A program made the translations under genes and the position numbers. This document shows, piece by piece, positions 6,148 to 8,408 of a DNA stretch of 8,408 nucleotides; position 1 is the first letter of the stretch; every line of letters begins with the position of its first letter. The stretch is taken from NCBI GenBank assembly GCA_016201685.1, contig JACQCJ010000069.1, forward strand, positions 1 to 8,408, written 5' to 3'. Source of the stretch: Candidatus Peregrinibacteria bacterium. GTDB taxonomy: Bacteria > Patescibacteriota > Gracilibacteria > Peribacterales > Peribacteraceae. Under the pieces are notes generated by a model that saw only the letters and a program-made list of their open reading frames with translations, was not told where the DNA came from and did not search any database.

Positions 6148-7024
6148 TTCCTTCTTCAAACGGAACCCTGGGATCGTACCCCAATTTCCGCTTCGCCTTG
6201 GAAATGTTCGCGATGTAGCGGACCACTTCGCCCACGCGCGGCTTCGCCATGGTGATTTCTGAGCTGCTCCCCAGGAGCTCTCTCACCGTTTGCGCGAGAG
6301 CCTGGATGGTCGCGCCTTCGCCAAAGGCAATGTTGTACGTTTCGTTCTTGACTGTCTCAAAGCGATCGAGGGCCGCGATGATGCCCGAGACGGTGTCATC
6401 AATGTAGGTAAAGTCGAGGCATTTGCCCTCTCCGAAGATCGTCATCGATTTGTTTTGGCGTGCGAGGCGGATGAAGAGGGGAATGACGCGGTTGGAATCG
6501 TCGTACATGCCGTAGACGTTGCTGAAGCGCAGGAGGATGTGATCGATGCCGTAGCAACGCGTGTACGCGTGCACGAGCGCCTCGCCCCCCAATTTGCTTG
6601 CCGTGTAGGGGCTCTCGCAATTCTCCACCCGCACGAGGTCTTCGGTGTACCGCTCCTGATCCGCGTTGCCGTAGCACTCGCGTGAGGAGGCGAAGAGGAA
6701 CCGCTTGACCCCTCGTTGTCGTGCGAACTCGAGCACGTTGAAAAGCGTCAACACATTATCCCGCGCGCGGTCAGGATGTTCCACGAGTTCGTACACGCGC
6801 GCGTTTGCCGCCAAGTGCACGATGACTTCGATGTCCGTGGGGGCGTCCCACCGCTCGAGCGCCTCCCAGGAACGCAGATCGATCGTCGTCGTCACGGCAT
6901 TCACCGTCTGCTGCCATGTGTTGGGAACCCAATCGACGCCGCACACCTGCTCCCCGCGCTCGAGGAGCTTCTCGCAGAGCCGCGTGCCGATGGTGCCAGA
7001 ACTTCCTGTTACAAGAATACGCAT
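6110..7024 (-). CDS. NAD-dependent epimerase/dehydratase (extended SDR)
   Basis: A 304-residue extended short-chain dehydrogenase, in the usual size range of nucleotide-sugar epimerases. The dinucleotide motif is GSSGTIG (7-13), with D31 at the end of the second strand favouring NAD(H). Further marks are HLAANARVYE (70-79), the serine region FASSRECYG (111-119), the active-site pair Y140 and K144 in SPYTASK, and RFSNVYG (166-172) with FTYIDD (205-210). It probably acts in the cytoplasm on a UDP- or GDP-linked sugar (UDP-glucose 4-epimerase-like). Specificity cannot be read, and a 4-reductase acting on the Gmd product is possible but unsupported. The gene is opposite in strand to all its neighbours and its 3' end overlaps the GT-C-like gene by 38 bp. 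The start at 7024 gives the Rossmann strand directly (MRILVTG); no Shine-Dalgarno motif is visible. Confidence 0.9.
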   Translation of the reverse strand: MRILVTGSSGTIGTRLCEKLLERGEQVCGVDWVPNTWQQTVNAVTTTIDLRSWEALERWDAPTDIEVIVHLAANARVYELVEHPDRARDNVLTLFNVLEFARQRGVKRFLFASSRECYGNADQERYTEDLVRVENCESPYTASKLGGEALVHAYTRCYGIDHILLRFSNVYGMYDDSNRVIPLFIRLARQNKSMTIFGEGKCLDFTYIDDTVSGIIAALDRFETVKNETYNIAFGEGATIQALAQTVRELLGSSSEITMAKPRVGEVVRYIANISKAKRKLGYDPRVPFEEGIRKTVEWYGQHA

Positions 7025-7048
7025 GTGTTGATGATAGATGACCAGAGA

Positions 7049-7127
7049 AGAATTAAGAATGAGGAATTACGAATTGAGGAATTGTTTTCATATTCCTACT
7101 TCTTCATTTTTCATTCATCATTCCTCC
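7049..7127 (+). repeat. Heptad repeat array with imperfect inverted repeat between divergent genes
   Basis: The left arm is a run of degenerate heptamers: AGAATTA, AGAATGA, GGAATTA, CGAATTG, then GGAATTG (7049-7084). The right arm is pyrimidine-rich and partly complementary: GAATGAGGAAT (7057-7067) pairs with ATTCATCATTC (7113-7123) in 10 of 11 positions, and AGGAAT (7077-7082) pairs with ATTCCT (7092-7097). It fills most of the 104-bp gap between the epimerase and GT2 starts, where both promoters would have to lie. Confidence 0.65.
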
Positions 7128-7128
7128 A

Positions 7129-8214
7129 ATGCTCTCCCTCATTCTCCCCACGTACAACGAAGCGGAGAATCTCCCCGAACTGATTCCCACACTCGAGCAT
7201 GTCCTTCGGGGGATGCCTTTCGAGATCATCGTGGTCGATGATGATTCTCCGGATCAAACCTGGAAGGTGGTGCAGACGCTCGCGAAGGATGATGCTCACG
7301 TGCATGTCATCCGCAGAATCGGGCGGCGCGGACTCTCTTCCGCGGTCATCGAAGGATTCCTGGCTGCGAAGGGCGACGTGCTCGCGGTGATGGATGCCGA
7401 TGGCCAGCACGACATGAGTATCCTCCCAACACTCGACCATGCAGTCATCGCGAACGGCGGCCTCGCGATCGGTTCGCGGTACATTGCGGGAGGAAGTGTG
7501 GGTCAGTGGGATGAGCGGCGGCACGCCATGAGCCGCTTCGCCACAGCCTTTGCCATCCGGCTCTGCAAGGTCACCGTGAAGGATCCCATGAGCGGCTTCT
7601 TCGCCATCAGCCGCTCCACGTTCGAGGACGTGTTGCCGCGTCTCAATCCCAAAGGATTCAAAATCCTCCTCGATCTCCTGATGCATGTGCCGCGCGGAAC
7701 GCCCGTCCGCGAAGTCCCCTTCGCGTTCTCCAGCCGACGGCATGGCGAAAGCAAGCTCTCGCGCAGGGTGCAGATCGAATTCCTCGAGTATCTGTACGAA
7801 GCATGCCTCGGCCGCTTCGTCCCCCTCACGTTTTTGAAGTACTGCATCGTCGGCGCGCTCGGGGTTGCGATCAATCTCGGCATCACCCTCCTCCTCTCGG
7901 CGTCCGCCGCCTTCGATGGGCGCGTCTTCGGCCTCTCCGTTCCCTTGCTCACCGGCATCGAAGCAGCAATTCTCTTCAATTTCCTCCTCAATAACGTCTG
8001 GACCTTCGCGCCCGCGCGGCTTGAGGGCGGCGGCGCCATCTTCGGTTTCCTGCGCTACAACGTGGCCTGCCTCTTCGGTGCGCTCGCGAACTACGCCGTG
8101 ACGGCGCATCTCCTTTCGCGTTCCCTTGGCATCGTGCCCGCCGTTACGCTCGGTGCGCTCGTGGGAATGATCTGGAATTATACCATGAGCAGAATGTTCA
8201 CGTGGAAGGTGTAG
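7129..8214 (+). CDS. GT2 polyprenyl-phosphate glycosyltransferase fused to a GtrA domain
   Basis: A 361-residue two-domain protein. Residues 1-225 are a DPM1-like family 2 glycosyltransferase: LPTYNEAENL (6-15), VVDDDSPDQT (35-44), the DxD-type metal/nucleotide site DADGQH (89-94), GSRY (115-118), DPMSGFF (152-158) and RRHGESKL (203-210). Residues about 235-360 are a GtrA domain with four membrane segments and the usual LNNVWTF (287-293) and WNYTMSRMFTW (349-359). GT2-GtrA proteins transfer a sugar from a nucleotide donor to polyprenyl phosphate at the inner face, and GtrA is thought to aid flipping. The product could feed a GT-C enzyme such as the one at 4747-6147. The start at 7129 gives the first strand (MLSLILPTYN), directly after an inverted repeat and with no Shine-Dalgarno motif. 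Mannose or glucose is likely as donor; this is inference. Confidence 0.92.
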   Translation: MLSLILPTYNEAENLPELIPTLEHVLRGMPFEIIVVDDDSPDQTWKVVQTLAKDDAHVHVIRRIGRRGLSSAVIEGFLAAKGDVLAVMDADGQHDMSILPTLDHAVIANGGLAIGSRYIAGGSVGQWDERRHAMSRFATAFAIRLCKVTVKDPMSGFFAISRSTFEDVLPRLNPKGFKILLDLLMHVPRGTPVREVPFAFSSRRHGESKLSRRVQIEFLEYLYEACLGRFVPLTFLKYCIVGALGVAINLGITLLLSASAAFDGRVFGLSVPLLTGIEAAILFNFLLNNVWTFAPARLEGGGAIFGFLRYNVACLFGALANYAVTAHLLSRSLGIVPAVTLGALVGMIWNYTMSRMFTWKV

Positions 8215-8244
8215 GGTTTTTTGTGTGTTGCCTCTATCCCCCGT

Positions 8245-8269
8245 CCCCTTTCTCCGCGGGAGAAAGGGG
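8245..8269 (+). repeat. Perfect 11-bp palindrome downstream of the GT2 gene
   Basis: CCCCTTTCTCC (8245-8255), GCG, GGAGAAAGGGG (8259-8269). No T-run follows on either strand, so it is not a standard intrinsic terminator. It looks like a dispersed REP-type palindrome, though it could still protect or end the GT2 transcript. Confidence 0.75.
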
Positions 8270-8320
8270 TGACTTCCATTGCCTCTCCATTCCCGTCCTC
8301 TAGTATTCCGATATTCGATC

Positions 8321-8408
8321 ATGCGCTTCCTTCTCCGTTTCCAGTGGCGAATCTTCAGCGTGCTCTGCGGCGTGATCGGGCTTTTTCTTCTCATTCGCAT
8401 CGGATTTC
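8321..8408 (+). CDS. N-terminus of a membrane protein, cut by the window edge
   Basis: ATG at 8321 opens a frame that stays open to the last base (29 complete codons). It begins MRFLLRFQWRIFSVLCGVIG and continues LFLLIRIGF: a basic start followed by a hydrophobic segment of about 18 residues, which looks like a signal anchor or first membrane helix. Family cannot be judged from this length. Its position after the GT2-GtrA gene would suit another envelope-glycan membrane protein. A weak promoter-like pair lies upstream (TTGCCT 8279-8284, TAGTAT 8301-8306, 16-bp spacing). There is no Shine-Dalgarno motif. Confidence 0.55.
   Translation, partial: MRFLLRFQWRIFSVLCGVIGLFLLIRIGF

Noticed and set aside
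8245..8269. Rho-independent terminator of the GT2 gene
   Set aside because: The stem is strong but no T-run follows on either strand; the only T-run (8217-8222) lies before it.
7111..8400. 429-codon minus-strand ORF opposite the GT2 gene
   Set aside because: It mirrors GT2-GtrA, which has all family motifs in order. The translation is dominated by Glu, Arg, His and Gly runs typical of antisense shadow frames.
1..8408. CRISPR array, IS element or transposase
   Set aside because: No regularly spaced identical repeats, no transposase-like frame and no terminal inverted repeats with target duplications were seen.

Overview
The window is a G+C-leaning bacterial segment devoted mainly to nucleotide-sugar and cell-envelope glycan chemistry. 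The gene set (GDP-mannose 4,6-dehydratase, a UDP-galactopyranose-mutase-like flavoprotein, polytopic membrane proteins, an extended SDR epimerase and a GT2-GtrA glycosyltransferase), the near-absence of Shine-Dalgarno motifs and the many short palindromic repeats would fit an uncultivated candidate-phylum (CPR-like) bacterium. That placement is inference, not shown. TGA closes several genes at the expected family ends, so the UGA-glycine code of Gracilibacteria/Absconditabacteria is unlikely.

Layout. (1) 1-242: non-coding, ending in a T-arm and an acceptor 3' strand without a normal tRNA 5' half; best read as the 3' part of a tmRNA gene that starts outside the window. (2) 275-1312 (+): gmd. 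(3) 1313-1862: a 550-bp gap. On the minus strand it holds a remnant of a small XRE-type helix-turn-helix gene and a doubtful 76-codon ORF. (4) 1863-6147 (+): a tight, translationally coupled three-gene unit: flavoprotein, a three-helix membrane protein of unknown family, and a many-helix membrane protein with GT-C-like features. (5) 6110-7024 (-): an NAD-dependent epimerase/dehydratase whose 3' end overlaps the end of the preceding unit by 38 bp. (6) 7025-7128: a divergent intergenic region occupied by heptad repeats and an imperfect inverted repeat. (7) 7129-8214 (+): a DPM1-like GT2 glycosyltransferase fused to a GtrA membrane domain. (8) 8321 to the edge (+): the first codons of another membrane protein.

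How they could work together: Gmd and the SDR protein make or modify nucleotide sugars. The GT2-GtrA protein probably loads a sugar onto a polyprenyl phosphate and helps flip it. A GT-C-type enzyme such as the 466-residue protein would use such a lipid-linked donor on the outer face of the membrane. The flavoprotein may isomerise or oxidise a sugar nucleotide. Substrates cannot be read from the sequence.

The most unusual structural signal is palindromic DNA inside genes. Three of the coding sequences (flavoprotein, three-helix protein, GT-C-like protein) each contain a palindromic or inverted-repeat block, kept in frame, in a stretch predicted to be a hydrophilic linker or loop. Two more inverted repeats lie between genes. 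This resembles the in-gene palindromic elements (RPE) known from Rickettsia, and deserves a genome-wide check.
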